Shown here: positions 11,901 through 20,324 of the stretch, one piece after another
Layout of the letters: each line of letters begins with the position of its first letter
Numbering within the stretch: position 1 is the first letter of the stretch
Assembly: GCF_902459615.1 (NCBI RefSeq)
Contig: NZ_CABPSA010000002.1
Span: forward strand, 558,001 to 622,000
Source of the DNA: Pandoraea commovens
GTDB lineage: Bacteria > Pseudomonadota > Gammaproteobacteria > Burkholderiales > Burkholderiaceae
Direction: 5' to 3'
Length of the DNA: 64,000 nucleotides
The notes under the pieces: model-generated
What the model was told of the DNA's origin: nothing
The model's database searches: none
What the model saw: only the letters and a program-made list of their open reading frames with translations
Program-made: the position numbers and the translations under genes

Positions 11901-12107
11901 GTCGGCGGGTTGCTGTTCTCGCAGGTGATCACGCTCTACATCACGCCGGTCATCTATCTTTATCTCGACCGCTTCGCCGGTAAGGGGCCGCTCGTGCTGC
12001 CCGGCGACAAGGCGGCGAACGACGGTGGTGGCAAGCACGATGGCAGCGACGACGGCAGCCACGACGCCACCGACATCCATGTGCACAAGACCAGTCACGC
12101 CCACTAA
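8946..12107 (+). CDS. RND-type multidrug efflux pump, inner-membrane subunit (MdtB/MdtC/AcrB-like)
   Basis: A 1053-residue proton-driven exporter of the HAE-1 family. It starts MNLSELCIRRPVMTILLCV, typical of MdtB/C-like pumps, and has the two repeated halves of six membrane helices with large periplasmic loops. TM4 carries the essential aspartate pair in GLVVDDAIVMLENI, and the second half has GIVKKNAIMMIDFA. The C-terminal tail of about 35 residues is unusual, rich in His, Asp and Gly (KHDGSDDGSHD...HVHKTSHAH), and could bind metal. Only one pump subunit and no outer-membrane channel gene are present, so the channel must be supplied from elsewhere. Confidence 0.94.
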   Translation: MNLSELCIRRPVMTILLCVAAVVAGLIAYGQIPISALPSYNSPVIQVTATLPGASPETMAASVAAPMEKQFSTIAGVAVISSTNTQGTTSIIIEFDSDRDIDAAAVDVQAALFRAQRKLPVEMTTPPSYRKVNPADAPILFLAMNSPSMSLAELDDYAENLVSPTLSTLPGVAQVLIFGQKRFAVRVKARPDALAARKLTLDDVARALASANANSPVGTLDGSRQTLTIEANRQMTKADQFANLIIASVNGSPVYLRDVADVQDSVESVKTGSWVNGERSIVLAVLRQPNANTVATVDQVKAALPRLAEQMPQSIQVKLLNDRSVSIRESIDDVQFTLALTVILVTLVIFLFLRRLAATLIPVMSLPVSLIGTVALMKGMGYSIDNISLLGITLAVGLVVDDAIVMLENIVRHIENGVPPLRAALVGSREMGFTILSISISLVAVFIPIFFMPGVIGLMFHEFAVVVSLAILVSAAVSLTLIPMLCSRYLKHEQDEGLGLRATQWFEDGFVSVQDAYVRSVDWCLAHRKWVIGAAGATFIATGVLFATIPKGFFPSEDIGQVQVTAEGAQDISFTAMSALLRQAGDIIRANPAVGTVIVSANDSNQGRMFINLKPHGERPHMSEVLEELRRDVKQVPGLNVYFNPVQNLQLGGKQSKSRYQYVMQSVKPGEMQLWSDRLMNLMRADAIFRDVTTDAQMKGLQAQLTIDRDKANTLGVAIGDIRSALYSAFGERQVSTIYTPSDSYQVILQADDNDRRDEGAFDKIYVRGKGGALVPLSAVATVERKMGPVSVNHQGQLQAVTLSFNLAPGAALGDASKKIVGFQQQLGFPPSIITSWGGDAAAFQKSQSSQVVLLVGALLVIYVLLGVLYESYIHPITILAGLPSAAVGALITLRLFGMDLSLIAVIGILMLIGIVKKNAIMMIDFALDAQRNGGMTPLEAIRQACALRFRPIMMTTLAALMGALPIALGLGAGAELRQPLGLAVVGGLLFSQVITLYITPVIYLYLDRFAGKGPLVLPGDKAANDGGGKHDGSDDGSHDATDIHVHKTSHAH

Positions 12108-12596
12108 GCGTTGACGAAACCGACGGCGCGCAGCGGCATCTTCTGCCCATTGCGCGCCATCGACCCTCCTCTACGGCGCCACGCCCCCTCCCGTTTGCCA
12201 CGCAAGCCATGCAAATTGGCTTGTGAATCCGCTGATTCCTGACGTTTGCGCACACTTTTGTAGGCCCTTTGTTTGCGTTTGGTCACATTCCTATTTTTCA
12301 TTTGATGTAGCCGACGGCGTCCTGCTGTCCGGTATCCACAGCCCGCCTTGTTTTCACGGCCATTTCGCGATGATTTTCGTGACTGTCGAGGCGTGTCCGG
12401 AGGTATCGGAAATGGCGCACGAATGGGCGATTTCATGCTTGCGTCGAATGTCAATTTGCGAAAGCTGCGCGACGCACGCGACAACGCGACGACGCACATT
12501 CGGGCATAAATCGCCCCAGCCGTTGCGAGCAAGTCTCTCGAATCGTGACGTCGTTTCCTTAAATCTTTCCAATCCCTCAAACCTCGGACTCGAAAA
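12108..12596. other. Intergenic region before the pilus locus
   Basis: A 489 bp gap, visibly richer in A and T than its neighbours around 12190-12320 and 12550-12596. It should hold the promoter of the pilus locus, but I cannot pick a convincing -35/-10 pair. Just after the pump gene there is a hairpin, GGCGCGCA (12125-12132) with TGCGCGCC (12151-12158) and an inner GGCA/TGCC pair, without a T-tract. It may mark the end of the efflux transcript. A 125-codon open frame (12223-12600) overlaps the pilin start but has no protein-like character. Confidence 0.45.
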
Positions 12597-13208
12597 ATGA
12601 ACGTATTCACAGACGCGAACGCCATCGCGCACATCAAACACAAGCTCGCCACGCGCCTGAACAAGCGCGGCCAGCGTGGGGTCACGCTGGTGGAACTCTC
12701 GGTAGCCGTCGCCGTGATGGGCCTGATCATGGCCGGCGCAATGGTCGGTGTGCCACGCCTGATGAACAGCGTGAAGCTGTCGCAAGAGATGAAGGACTGG
12801 CAGATGTCGGTGCTTGCGGTGCAGAACGCGGTGGCGTCCGGCACGCTTATCGCGGGGAAGACCAAGCAGGTCGATATTCGTCCGACGGCGATTGCCGAGC
12901 CGTTCAACCGGCCCGCTGGCACCACCACGATCCTGAATCGTTTCGGTGGAGAAATCACGATCGACGCGGTTCAAACGGGTGGCTATCCGTCGAGCGGCGT
13001 CACGGTGACATCGCTCGGGTATCCAAGCTCCCAATGCGAAGACTTCGCCGCCAAGATGAACGGTCTGTTCGCCACGCTGACCATCAACGGCAACGTCATC
13101 AAATCCAAGACCGAAAACAAGATCGATCAGATCAGCAAGTCGTGCACGGAAGACAGCAATAGCGCTGCCATGACGCAAGCCGATCTCGAATTCACCATCG
13201 CTGGCTGA
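12597..13208 (+). CDS. pilS: Type IVb prepilin (PilS-like major pilin)
   Basis: A 203-residue prepilin, the structural subunit of the fibre. It has a long 28-residue basic leader ending in KRGQRG, cleavage before Val, and the conserved Glu at +5 in VTLVELSVAVAVMG, followed by the hydrophobic N-terminal helix. The long leader and a non-Phe first residue are marks of the type IVb class. Two Cys, in SSQCEDF and SKSCTED, can close the C-terminal D-region disulphide loop. The gene leads the locus, as expected for the most expressed component, and the assembly genes follow on the same strand. Confidence 0.88.
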   Translation: MNVFTDANAIAHIKHKLATRLNKRGQRGVTLVELSVAVAVMGLIMAGAMVGVPRLMNSVKLSQEMKDWQMSVLAVQNAVASGTLIAGKTKQVDIRPTAIAEPFNRPAGTTTILNRFGGEITIDAVQTGGYPSSGVTVTSLGYPSSQCEDFAAKMNGLFATLTINGNVIKSKTENKIDQISKSCTEDSNSAAMTQADLEFTIAG

Positions 13209-13253
13209 GAAGTCATCTCGGGGATCTGACCAACGACCAAAGGCGGACAGAAC

Positions 13254-13799
13254 ATGACTCTTCCAGGAATGCGTGTTGCGGTGCTCGCTTCGATGTTGGG
13301 CGCAGCGGTGCCATCGGCGCTGGCGGCGGAAGCGGCGTCCGGCACTGGCGGGACGTGGGTGCTCGCGAGCCACAAGCCGCTGATGCAATCGCTGGGCGGC
13401 GGTGCCGATGCGGCGCCCGTGCCCGAGTCGGCCGGTGCGCAGCAGCTCGTGCAAGACGGCAACCAGCCCATCGACGACTCGGAGCGCGACGTGCAGACGG
13501 TGGGCGTTGCAGCGCCGTTGGCGATTTCACCGCCCGTCCCCGTTGCGATGGAGCTTGCCCTGCAACCGTCTGACGGCCGCGTCTCTCAGGCCGTCCGACG
13601 GTATGCGGAGCGCAATGGCTGGCAACTTGCGTGGGAGATCGAGCGTGATTTCCCCATCGAGTATCCCGCGACGTTCCGCGGGGATTTCCTCGGCATCGTC
13701 GAGCAGATCGTGCGCTCGTTGCAGAACACCGACGCGCCGATTCGCGTGAAGGTCTACGAGGCCAACCGCGTGTTGCGCGTCGTGCACGCCACACAATAA
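13254..13799 (+). CDS. pilL: PilL/TcpQ-like pilus biogenesis protein
   Basis: A 181-residue exported protein with a signal peptide ending near AVPSALAAEA. The C-terminal half (about 100-181) has the TcpQ/PilL character: VSQAVRRYAERNGWQLAWEIERDFPIEY is the pattern of a secretin-associated small domain that follows a secretin N-domain fold. In related loci such a protein helps localise the secretin. It sits between the pilin and the secretin genes, 45 bp after pilS. It is much shorter than the plasmid PilL proteins and lacks their long N-terminal part. Name by context and C-terminal similarity as I recall it. Confidence 0.72.
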   Translation: MTLPGMRVAVLASMLGAAVPSALAAEAASGTGGTWVLASHKPLMQSLGGGADAAPVPESAGAQQLVQDGNQPIDDSERDVQTVGVAAPLAISPPVPVAMELALQPSDGRVSQAVRRYAERNGWQLAWEIERDFPIEYPATFRGDFLGIVEQIVRSLQNTDAPIRVKVYEANRVLRVVHATQ

Positions 13800-13847
13800 C
13801 TTCCGCCTTGCCTCGCGCACGGCGACCCACATCGGAAGCGGTCATCC

Positions 13848-15611
13848 ATGAGAAAGCATCTCGGCGTGTTGTGCGCCATCACGTTACTGACAGCGTGCGG
13901 CACGCCGGGCCTGCTGTCGAAAACCGACGAGAACGTTACAGAGGTGCGCGAGACGATGCGCACCGCCAACGACACCCACGCAGCAACGGCCATAGGCGCC
14001 ATCGAACATGTCGATGGCGCCTGGCTGTCAAAAAAATCAGTCGCGGTCAACGCGACGATCGCACTTCCCGAATTCTTCACGCGTCAGGTGCGCTTCTCCA
14101 CCGGCGCGCCCCTGCCCATGTCGGTGCTGCTCGCGCAGGTGGCGCGTGGCCATGGCCTGACGATTCGCATGGCGTCCGATGTCGCTTGCGATGGCGGCGC
14201 GTCGTCTCGCGATGGCCGGGGCGGTCGCGGCGAGGCCGCAGGCGTGGCACAACGCTTCCAGATCAATTGCACCGAGAGCGGCGAGCCTGCTGTGCCGTTG
14301 CAATATCACGGTTCGCTGTCCGGGCTACTCGACACCATCGCGCATCGCTCGGGCACGCACTGGTCTTATCGCGACGGCGTCGTGCAATTCGCGCGCTACG
14401 TCACCCGGACGTTCCAGATCAAGATGATGCCGGGTAGCTCAACGTACACGGCGTCAGTCGGCAAGGCGTCCAGAATGAAAGCGGATCGCGGCGCGTCCGG
14501 CGGTGGGGGGACGTCGTCGGGCGGCGTCGATCTGAGTTTCAATGCCGACGCGAACGTCACGGTCGAGTCCGAACTGGACTACTGGACGGATCTGGTCAAA
14601 ACCGTCGCCGACATGCTCTCGCCGAGCGGCCGCGTTACGCCGTCGGTCGTCACCAGTTCGCTCGTCGTCACCGATACGGCCGATGTCGTCGAGCGTGTAG
14701 CGCGATACGTCGAATCGGAGAATGCGGTGCTTGGCCGTCAGGTGAAGCTGCGCGTACAGGTCTATTCCGTCACGCTCGAGGAAAACTCGGCGGCGGGCAT
14801 CGACTGGGATCTCGTCTATCGATCCGCCAGCGGCTTCGTGGCGGGCCTGAGCGGTCCGGCACTGGGCGGCGCGCTCATGACGCGCAAGGGCGGGTTGGGG
14901 ATCCGCACGATCCCGAACGGCCGTCTGGCCGGGTCCTCTGCGTTCATCAAGGCGCTGAGCAAGCAAGGGCGCGTGAGTACGGTGATCGACACGACCGTCG
15001 TCACGCTGAACAACCAGCCTGCGCCTGTCGCCGTCACACAGAACCGGGGGTTCGTCGCGCAGACCAAGATGACGCCCGGCAACTACGGGGGACAGGCCGT
15101 CGTGACGGCCGAGCAATCGGTGCTCACCACGGGCTTCGTCATGAACCTGTTGCCGACGTTGATGGATAACCGCAGCGTGATGCTGCAAGTGCAGATCGAT
15201 ATGTCGGACCTGAAGAAGCTCGACAAGATCAATCTGCGCACCGGTAAGGAAGCGCCGAGCGGCAGCGATGCCGGCGCGTCCGGTGGCGGCAGCGGCCCGA
15301 ACGTGCGCGCGGACATCGACGGCAAGGGGGCCAGCATCGATATCGGCGGCAAGGATGATGACCGTCGCCGTGACGATGACGGCCTCGGCGCGGGCACGTT
15401 CATGCAACTGCCCATTACGGCGTCCGTGCAGACCATGCAGCGTGCGTCGCTCAAGTCGGGCGACACGCTGGTGCTGAGCGGCTTCCGTCGCAAGGACGAC
15501 AACACCGAGCGCGATGGCATCTTCAACTACGAAGGGGGGACAAAAGAGGCGAATCAGCACGTGAACGAGGTCGTCATCATGATCTCGCCGGAACTGACCG
15601 AGGGCGTGTGA
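13848..15611 (+). CDS. pilN: PilN-like lipoprotein secretin of the type IVb pilus
   Basis: A 587-residue outer-membrane secretin through which the pilus leaves the cell. It is a lipoprotein, with lipobox LLTACG and Cys17. An N-domain region (about 60-270) precedes the secretin core with RQVKLRVQVYSVTLEENSAAGIDWD, VVTLNNQPAPVAVTQNRGFV and the late LKSGDTLVLSGFRR motif. Two low-complexity inserts stand out: a Gly/Arg stretch at about residues 116-130, and a Gly/Ser/Asp/Arg-rich stretch at about 466-520 within the secretin core. It overlaps nothing upstream and is followed 1 nt later by pilO. Confidence 0.88.
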   Translation: MRKHLGVLCAITLLTACGTPGLLSKTDENVTEVRETMRTANDTHAATAIGAIEHVDGAWLSKKSVAVNATIALPEFFTRQVRFSTGAPLPMSVLLAQVARGHGLTIRMASDVACDGGASSRDGRGGRGEAAGVAQRFQINCTESGEPAVPLQYHGSLSGLLDTIAHRSGTHWSYRDGVVQFARYVTRTFQIKMMPGSSTYTASVGKASRMKADRGASGGGGTSSGGVDLSFNADANVTVESELDYWTDLVKTVADMLSPSGRVTPSVVTSSLVVTDTADVVERVARYVESENAVLGRQVKLRVQVYSVTLEENSAAGIDWDLVYRSASGFVAGLSGPALGGALMTRKGGLGIRTIPNGRLAGSSAFIKALSKQGRVSTVIDTTVVTLNNQPAPVAVTQNRGFVAQTKMTPGNYGGQAVVTAEQSVLTTGFVMNLLPTLMDNRSVMLQVQIDMSDLKKLDKINLRTGKEAPSGSDAGASGGGSGPNVRADIDGKGASIDIGGKDDDRRRDDDGLGAGTFMQLPITASVQTMQRASLKSGDTLVLSGFRRKDDNTERDGIFNYEGGTKEANQHVNEVVIMISPELTEGV

Positions 15612-15612
15612 G

Positions 15613-16983
15613 ATGGGGCGCGCACTGTCCAACCACCTCGTGATCGGCGCGCAATGGGAGACGCTGATCGGTCTCGAAAAAGAGATGGCCGAGATCCGCA
15701 GTCTCGCGCGCAGCCGCGACGCCTCGCACTTCACCGTCACCGATGACGGGGCGGGCACGCGCACCGTCGGGCTGGTCTCACTGCCCGACGCGATCGATAC
15801 GAACGCCACTACGACCCGGTACGCGCTTGCGGCGGTGCTGCGCACGCTGGTCGACGGACCGAACGTCGCGTTCATGCACCCGGATCCCGACGATCCCGCC
15901 AAGGCGATATTCGTGACGTTGCGCGACCATCGTCCCGAACTGGATCTGGAGGTCCCGGCGTCGCAGTTGAAGCAGCGTCTCGATCAGTGGGCGGCCGAAG
16001 TCGAGGGCCCGGTGAAAGTTGCCGGGGTGATGCGCACGGATCTGCCGCATGCCGACGTCAACCTCACGCTCGACGACATCGCTGCCGCTGCGGTTCGCGA
16101 TGCAACGCCGGAGATGCGTATCAAGCCGGTGCGTCAGTCGCTCCCGACGCGACAACTGAAAATCGCCGCTGCGGCGGTGACGTTGCTCGCGGTCATCGCT
16201 GGCGCAGCCTACGGGGGGTGGCAATGGTACGAGGGCGTTCAGCGCGAAAAGCTCGCCGCCGCCAATCGCATCGATCCTGTCGAAGCATACAAGCAGGCGC
16301 TGACGCGGGCACTCGCCAACGAGTCGTTCTCGACCGGCGCATCCTATGCAAAGCATTTGCAGCGCGCGGTGCAGCAACTGCCCGCGAATGCCGGTGGATG
16401 GCGACCGGCGTCCATCGACTGCAAGGCGCGAACTTGCGAGATCGAATGGCGGCGTCTCGAAGGTGGCACCTTCGACCTGCTGCTGTCTCACCGTCCTCGT
16501 GCGCAGATTGTCGATCTCGACCATGCGAAAGAGCGCTTCGTGCTGCCCGAGGACGATGCCACCTCGGCAAGCACGGTCGCCGCATCGCTCGGCGCGGCGA
16601 AAAGCGAAGCGCACTCACCGGCAAGTACATCTTCCATCGAAGCGCTCGAAGACGATGGCGATGCCCGCGTCGCCCCCATCCCGCGCAATCAGTTTCTGCG
16701 CACGGCAGGGGCGCGGCTGCAAGCGCTCGGCGACTACGGCATGGATATCGCGCTGACGATGCCCGAGCCGCTGGTGCCGGTCCCACCGGGTGCGGCCTCA
16801 CGCGACGACATGCCGCCGCCCATCTCGAAAGGTGAATGGAAGATGGCGGGGCATCTGGCGTTCTTCGACTCTGTCGCGGGCCTGATGATGCGCGCGGGCA
16901 ACATGTCCCTCGGCGAATTGAAGATCGTGATCGATGACGGCAAGCCCGTCTTCTCCGCACAAGGAACCTACTATGTTCACTAA
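15613..16983 (+). CDS. pilO: PilO-like inner-membrane pilus assembly protein
   Basis: A 456-residue protein equivalent to PilO of R64-type thin pili. An N-terminal cytoplasmic domain (about 1-175) comes first, then one membrane helix at about 180-200 (LKIAAAAVTLLAVIAGAAYGG), then a periplasmic part containing a single CKARTCE Cys pair. It would tie the cytoplasmic ATPase to the periplasmic PilP and secretin. The start follows the pilN stop by 1 nt, and the gene end overlaps pilP by 11 nt. Assignment rests on the layout and on its position between secretin and ATPase genes. Confidence 0.78.
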   Translation: MGRALSNHLVIGAQWETLIGLEKEMAEIRSLARSRDASHFTVTDDGAGTRTVGLVSLPDAIDTNATTTRYALAAVLRTLVDGPNVAFMHPDPDDPAKAIFVTLRDHRPELDLEVPASQLKQRLDQWAAEVEGPVKVAGVMRTDLPHADVNLTLDDIAAAAVRDATPEMRIKPVRQSLPTRQLKIAAAAVTLLAVIAGAAYGGWQWYEGVQREKLAAANRIDPVEAYKQALTRALANESFSTGASYAKHLQRAVQQLPANAGGWRPASIDCKARTCEIEWRRLEGGTFDLLLSHRPRAQIVDLDHAKERFVLPEDDATSASTVAASLGAAKSEAHSPASTSSIEALEDDGDARVAPIPRNQFLRTAGARLQALGDYGMDIALTMPEPLVPVPPGAASRDDMPPPISKGEWKMAGHLAFFDSVAGLMMRAGNMSLGELKIVIDDGKPVFSAQGTYYVH

Positions 16984-17452
16984 GTTGCTCCGTGACGCCG
17001 TAAGGGCGACGGCGACGGCGACGCTGCTGTCGGCGAGTGCCCATGCCGAAGAGACGATCGACGCCTTCGCGCGGGCGCATCTGAAGGCCTCGCAAGAGGC
17101 GCAGGATGCCAAACAGGCACAAGCCGACGCGCAGGCACCGGGGAACGCGCAGACGCCGACATCCGCCAAGCCCACACTGGCCGATGCGCCGCCCGAACTG
17201 CTGTTTATCTACGGTGTGGAGAATGCTTCCGTCGCGTATCTGCGTGTGGACGGAAAGTTCGGACGCAACGTGACGAAAGGCGACAAGGTCGGGCACTGGC
17301 AGGTCGTGCAAATCGGTGACGATTTCGTCGACATGCGACGCGGTGCGCGGCAACAGCGCTTGCTCTTGCCCAATGCCTTCGGCGCCGCGCCGTCATCTTC
17401 AGCGCAGACGAGCCAGCGCGTCCCGGGGCAAGCGCATGGCGACGATTACTGA
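16973..17452 (+). CDS. pilP: PilP-like periplasmic pilus assembly protein
   Basis: A 159-residue protein with a signal peptide ending near LLSASAHAEE and an Ala/Gln-rich linker at about 35-60. A small C-terminal beta domain (LLFIYGVENASVAYLRVDGKFGRNVTKGDKVGHWQVVQIG) resembles the PilP/GspC homology fold that bridges the inner-membrane platform and the secretin. The start at 16973 is chosen for its AAGGAA ribosome site and signal peptide; the ORF extends upstream to 16934. It overlaps the pilO end by 11 nt and the ATPase start by 17 nt, so translation is coupled across all three. Confidence 0.78.
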   Translation: MFTKLLRDAVRATATATLLSASAHAEETIDAFARAHLKASQEAQDAKQAQADAQAPGNAQTPTSAKPTLADAPPELLFIYGVENASVAYLRVDGKFGRNVTKGDKVGHWQVVQIGDDFVDMRRGARQQRLLLPNAFGAAPSSSAQTSQRVPGQAHGDDY

Positions 17453-19169
17453 ACGGCTGCGCGCCACGCTGGCGCACCTCGGACGACGCGGGCACACGCG
17501 CGCCGTCGTCCGTCCTATCGCCGATCTGCGCGAGTCCGACATTCAGGCGTTCGGCTGGCGACAGGACCTCGGCATCACGCTCGCAGGCGCGGAGCATGGC
17601 GCGCTGGTGCTCGTTGCGATGAAACCCCGTCTGTACCTCGTGCTGCTGGAGAGCAATACGTTCGTGCGCATGCAGGGCTCCGATCTGCTCGAACGCTTCG
17701 ATCGTGCCGTGCGCTCGAAACACCGGCTGGACCTCGAAGGCATCTACGTCGGCACGACAGAAGAAATCTTGCTGATGCAGTCGCGCCTTCAGCAGCAGGG
17801 AGACGACGGCAGCCAGATCGGCGAGCGGCGGACCGGTGCGTATCGCAATTTCGATCTGATCATCGAGCGCGCGGTGGAAGCCGGGGCGTCGGATATTCAC
17901 TTCGAGTTTCGTGACGGACGTCATGTTCAGGTGCGCATGCGCATCCACGGCAAACTGCGCATGTCGGCGGAGAGCGATCGTCTCGCCCGCGACTATCACG
18001 CCATGCTCGACGCCGTCTCGGCCGCGTATAACTCGCGCGCCGATCCGAGTAGCCGCAGCCACAATCACTTCGACGACGCGCAGCACCAAAGCTGCTCGAT
18101 TCCGCTGACGATCCGCCAGCGCAAGTACCAACTGCGTTTCCAGAGCGTGAAGGAGAATCGCGGTGTGGACGTGGTGCTGCGTCTGCTGATCAACGAAGCC
18201 ACGGACGGCGACGTCCTCACGCTCACCCAACTCGGCTATGCAGACGATCAGGTCGAGATTCTGGAAGACGCCGTGCACCGCAGCCCGGGCCTCACGATCA
18301 TCGCGGGCGAGACCGGCTCCGGCAAGTCCACGACGCTGCGTACGCTGATGACCTACGAGCGCGATTCGGGCAAGAAGTTCTTCTCCATCGAAGATCCCGT
18401 CGAGTACATCCAGCCGCATATGACGCAGATCCCGATTCAGCGCCGCGCGGAAGACGGCCCGGGAGAATCGCCCTTCGGCGCGGCGGCCAAGGTCTTGCTG
18501 CGTGGCGATCCCGATAAATTGATGCCGGGCGAGATTCGCGATGCAGAGACCGGCTCGTTCGCCAAGTCGATGACGGAGACGGGCCACCAGGTGTTGTCGA
18601 CGGTGCACGCGTCGAGCGCGTTCGGCATTGTGTCGCGGTTGGTGAGCGACGAAATCGGCATGCCGCTCTCGGCCGTCGCCTCGCCCAACTTCCTCACGGC
18701 CATCGTCTATCAGAAGCTAATCCCGGTCCTATGTGCGCACTGCAAGCGTGCCGCGCTGGATGCGCCGGACGTCATCGACGCCGCCACGTTGTCGGTGATC
18801 GGCGCACTCGGCATCGACACGTCGAAGGTTTGCGTCGAGGGGCCGGGCTGCGAGCGTTGTTCCGGTCGCGGCACGAGCGGACAGACGGTCGTGGCCGAAG
18901 TGTGCGAACTGACCGACGAGTTGCTGGACCTGCTGCGCGAGGGGCACTACTGGGACGCCGAGCGTCACTGGCGCGTCTGCCACGATGGTGACCTGACCAG
19001 CCCGCACATGACCGGCAAGTCCGCGATGGAGCACGCCATGTACAAGATGTCGCAGGGACTGGTCGACCCGCACGATATCGAAGCCGCCTTCTGCAAACTC
19101 AAGAAATTCCATTTCCGTCAGTCGACGTCCTTGAGCGCCGCTTCGACACGCCGTCTCGCCAGTGTGTGA
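17436..19169 (+). CDS. pilQ: PilQ-like type IVb pilus assembly ATPase (GspE family)
   Basis: A 577-residue secretion/assembly ATPase that powers pilus extension. The Walker A motif is GETGSGKST with Lys297, preceded by GLTIIA. The Asp-box region FFSIEDPVEYI, a Walker B-like MPGEIRDAETGSFA and the His-box TGHQVLSTVHASSA follow. Cys pairs CAHCKR and CERCSG in the C-terminal part may bind zinc. The Walker B glutamate context is PGEIRD, not the more common GEIRDxET with a preceding string of hydrophobics, but the catalytic Glu is present. The start at 17436 sits within the end of pilP. No separate PilT retraction ATPase is present. Confidence 0.9.
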   Translation: MATITERLRATLAHLGRRGHTRAVVRPIADLRESDIQAFGWRQDLGITLAGAEHGALVLVAMKPRLYLVLLESNTFVRMQGSDLLERFDRAVRSKHRLDLEGIYVGTTEEILLMQSRLQQQGDDGSQIGERRTGAYRNFDLIIERAVEAGASDIHFEFRDGRHVQVRMRIHGKLRMSAESDRLARDYHAMLDAVSAAYNSRADPSSRSHNHFDDAQHQSCSIPLTIRQRKYQLRFQSVKENRGVDVVLRLLINEATDGDVLTLTQLGYADDQVEILEDAVHRSPGLTIIAGETGSGKSTTLRTLMTYERDSGKKFFSIEDPVEYIQPHMTQIPIQRRAEDGPGESPFGAAAKVLLRGDPDKLMPGEIRDAETGSFAKSMTETGHQVLSTVHASSAFGIVSRLVSDEIGMPLSAVASPNFLTAIVYQKLIPVLCAHCKRAALDAPDVIDAATLSVIGALGIDTSKVCVEGPGCERCSGRGTSGQTVVAEVCELTDELLDLLREGHYWDAERHWRVCHDGDLTSPHMTGKSAMEHAMYKMSQGLVDPHDIEAAFCKLKKFHFRQSTSLSAASTRRLASV

Positions 19170-19230
19170 CGACACGCTGCACGCGTCGATGTCGGCGTAA
19201 TTCCCCCTCCGATGTTCAGCACCGAATGCC

Positions 19231-20322
19231 ATGATCGAAGCCGCTAACCGTCTGCTCGCCAAACTCTCTCCCGCACGCGATCCGTATCCTGGCCTGACGA
19301 AGGCCAAGCGCCAGTTTCGCAAGTCCCGCGCCAAGTTCTACAGCGACTTCGCCGACGCCATCGAAGACGGTGCGAACCCGTTCGAACTGTTCTCGCGCCG
19401 CTATGCGCGGGCGAAGGAGCGTCGCAATCCGATGGCGCCGTTGTACGCCGTGTGGCGAGACCGGGCCAGTTCGAAGAACCTGCAAAAGTCGTGGGCGGGC
19501 ACGATTCCCGAGGAAGACCTCGTCGTGATTGCGGCAGGCGAGAAGGGTGATTTGCCCGGCACGTTGCGCTTTCTCGCGCGCGTCGTTACGCTCCAGCAGC
19601 AAACGCGCGCGGTCATCGCGGGTGCGGTGGCGTTGCCGATCTTCATGTCGGTACTACTCGCGGCGATTCAGTTGGGCGTGGCCTACGGCATGATGCCGAT
19701 CATGACGGAGATCATGCCGCCGGAGAAATTTCCGCTGGTCGGCGCGGGCCTCTATGCGATGTCCAGCTTTGTCGCGAACTGGTGGCCGCTCCTGTACGGC
19801 CTGCCGTTCGCGCTTGTCGTGCTGATGTCGTACTCGTTCAGCCGGTGGACGGGACCGCTTCGCCGTCGCCTGGACAACTTCGGCCCTTACGCCGTGTATC
19901 GCGACGTGCGCGCGGGCGAGTTTCTCGTGGCGCTCGCCGCGCTCACAGGTGCGAAGACCTCTGTGTTCGACGCCGTCTCGCTGCTGCTTACGCGGGCGTC
20001 GCCTTGGTTACGGTGGCATCTGCTGCGTATGCGGGCGTCGCTCAAGAGCGAGCGCAGCATGATCAAGGCGATGGACACGGGCATCTTCAACGAGGAGGTG
20101 TTCGATCGGCTTGTCGAGTACTCCGGGCGGACCAACTTCGACGCGGGCATTCGCAAGATCGGGTTGATGACCATCGAAGAGGTCGCGGAACGTATCCAGG
20201 CCCGCTCGGCCACGTTACGCTCCGTGCTTCTCGCGCTCGTCGGCCTGACGATCATCTTCACCGTGGGCGGCATGTTGCAGATTGGCCATGCGGCGGGCGA
20301 GTACGCGCAATCGATGTTCTGA
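19231..20322 (+). CDS. pilR: PilR-like type IVb pilus platform protein (GspF family)
   Basis: A 363-residue polytopic inner-membrane protein of the GspF/PilC family, the platform on which the ATPase acts. The two cytoplasmic helical repeats are separated by membrane segments at about 130-155 and 180-205, and a last segment lies near 335-355. Characteristic stretches are LVVIAAGEKGDLPGTLRFL in the first repeat and RTNFDAGIRKIGLMTIEEV in the second. It follows the ATPase gene by 61 bp and precedes the peptidase gene by 2 bp. Confidence 0.87.
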   Translation: MIEAANRLLAKLSPARDPYPGLTKAKRQFRKSRAKFYSDFADAIEDGANPFELFSRRYARAKERRNPMAPLYAVWRDRASSKNLQKSWAGTIPEEDLVVIAAGEKGDLPGTLRFLARVVTLQQQTRAVIAGAVALPIFMSVLLAAIQLGVAYGMMPIMTEIMPPEKFPLVGAGLYAMSSFVANWWPLLYGLPFALVVLMSYSFSRWTGPLRRRLDNFGPYAVYRDVRAGEFLVALAALTGAKTSVFDAVSLLLTRASPWLRWHLLRMRASLKSERSMIKAMDTGIFNEEVFDRLVEYSGRTNFDAGIRKIGLMTIEEVAERIQARSATLRSVLLALVGLTIIFTVGGMLQIGHAAGEYAQSMF

Positions 20323-20324
20323 CG

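Noticed and set aside
8955-12104. A 1049-codon open frame on the minus strand opposite the RND pump gene
   Set aside because: It is an antisense shadow caused by high third-position GC. The translation is His/Arg/Gln-rich with no domain, while the plus strand encodes a complete RND pump.
12223-12600. A 125-codon frame whose stop overlaps the pilin start (ATGA)
   Set aside because: The overlap looks like translational coupling, but the product has no domain, signal or normal composition, and the start has no ribosome site. I treat the region as promoter/leader.
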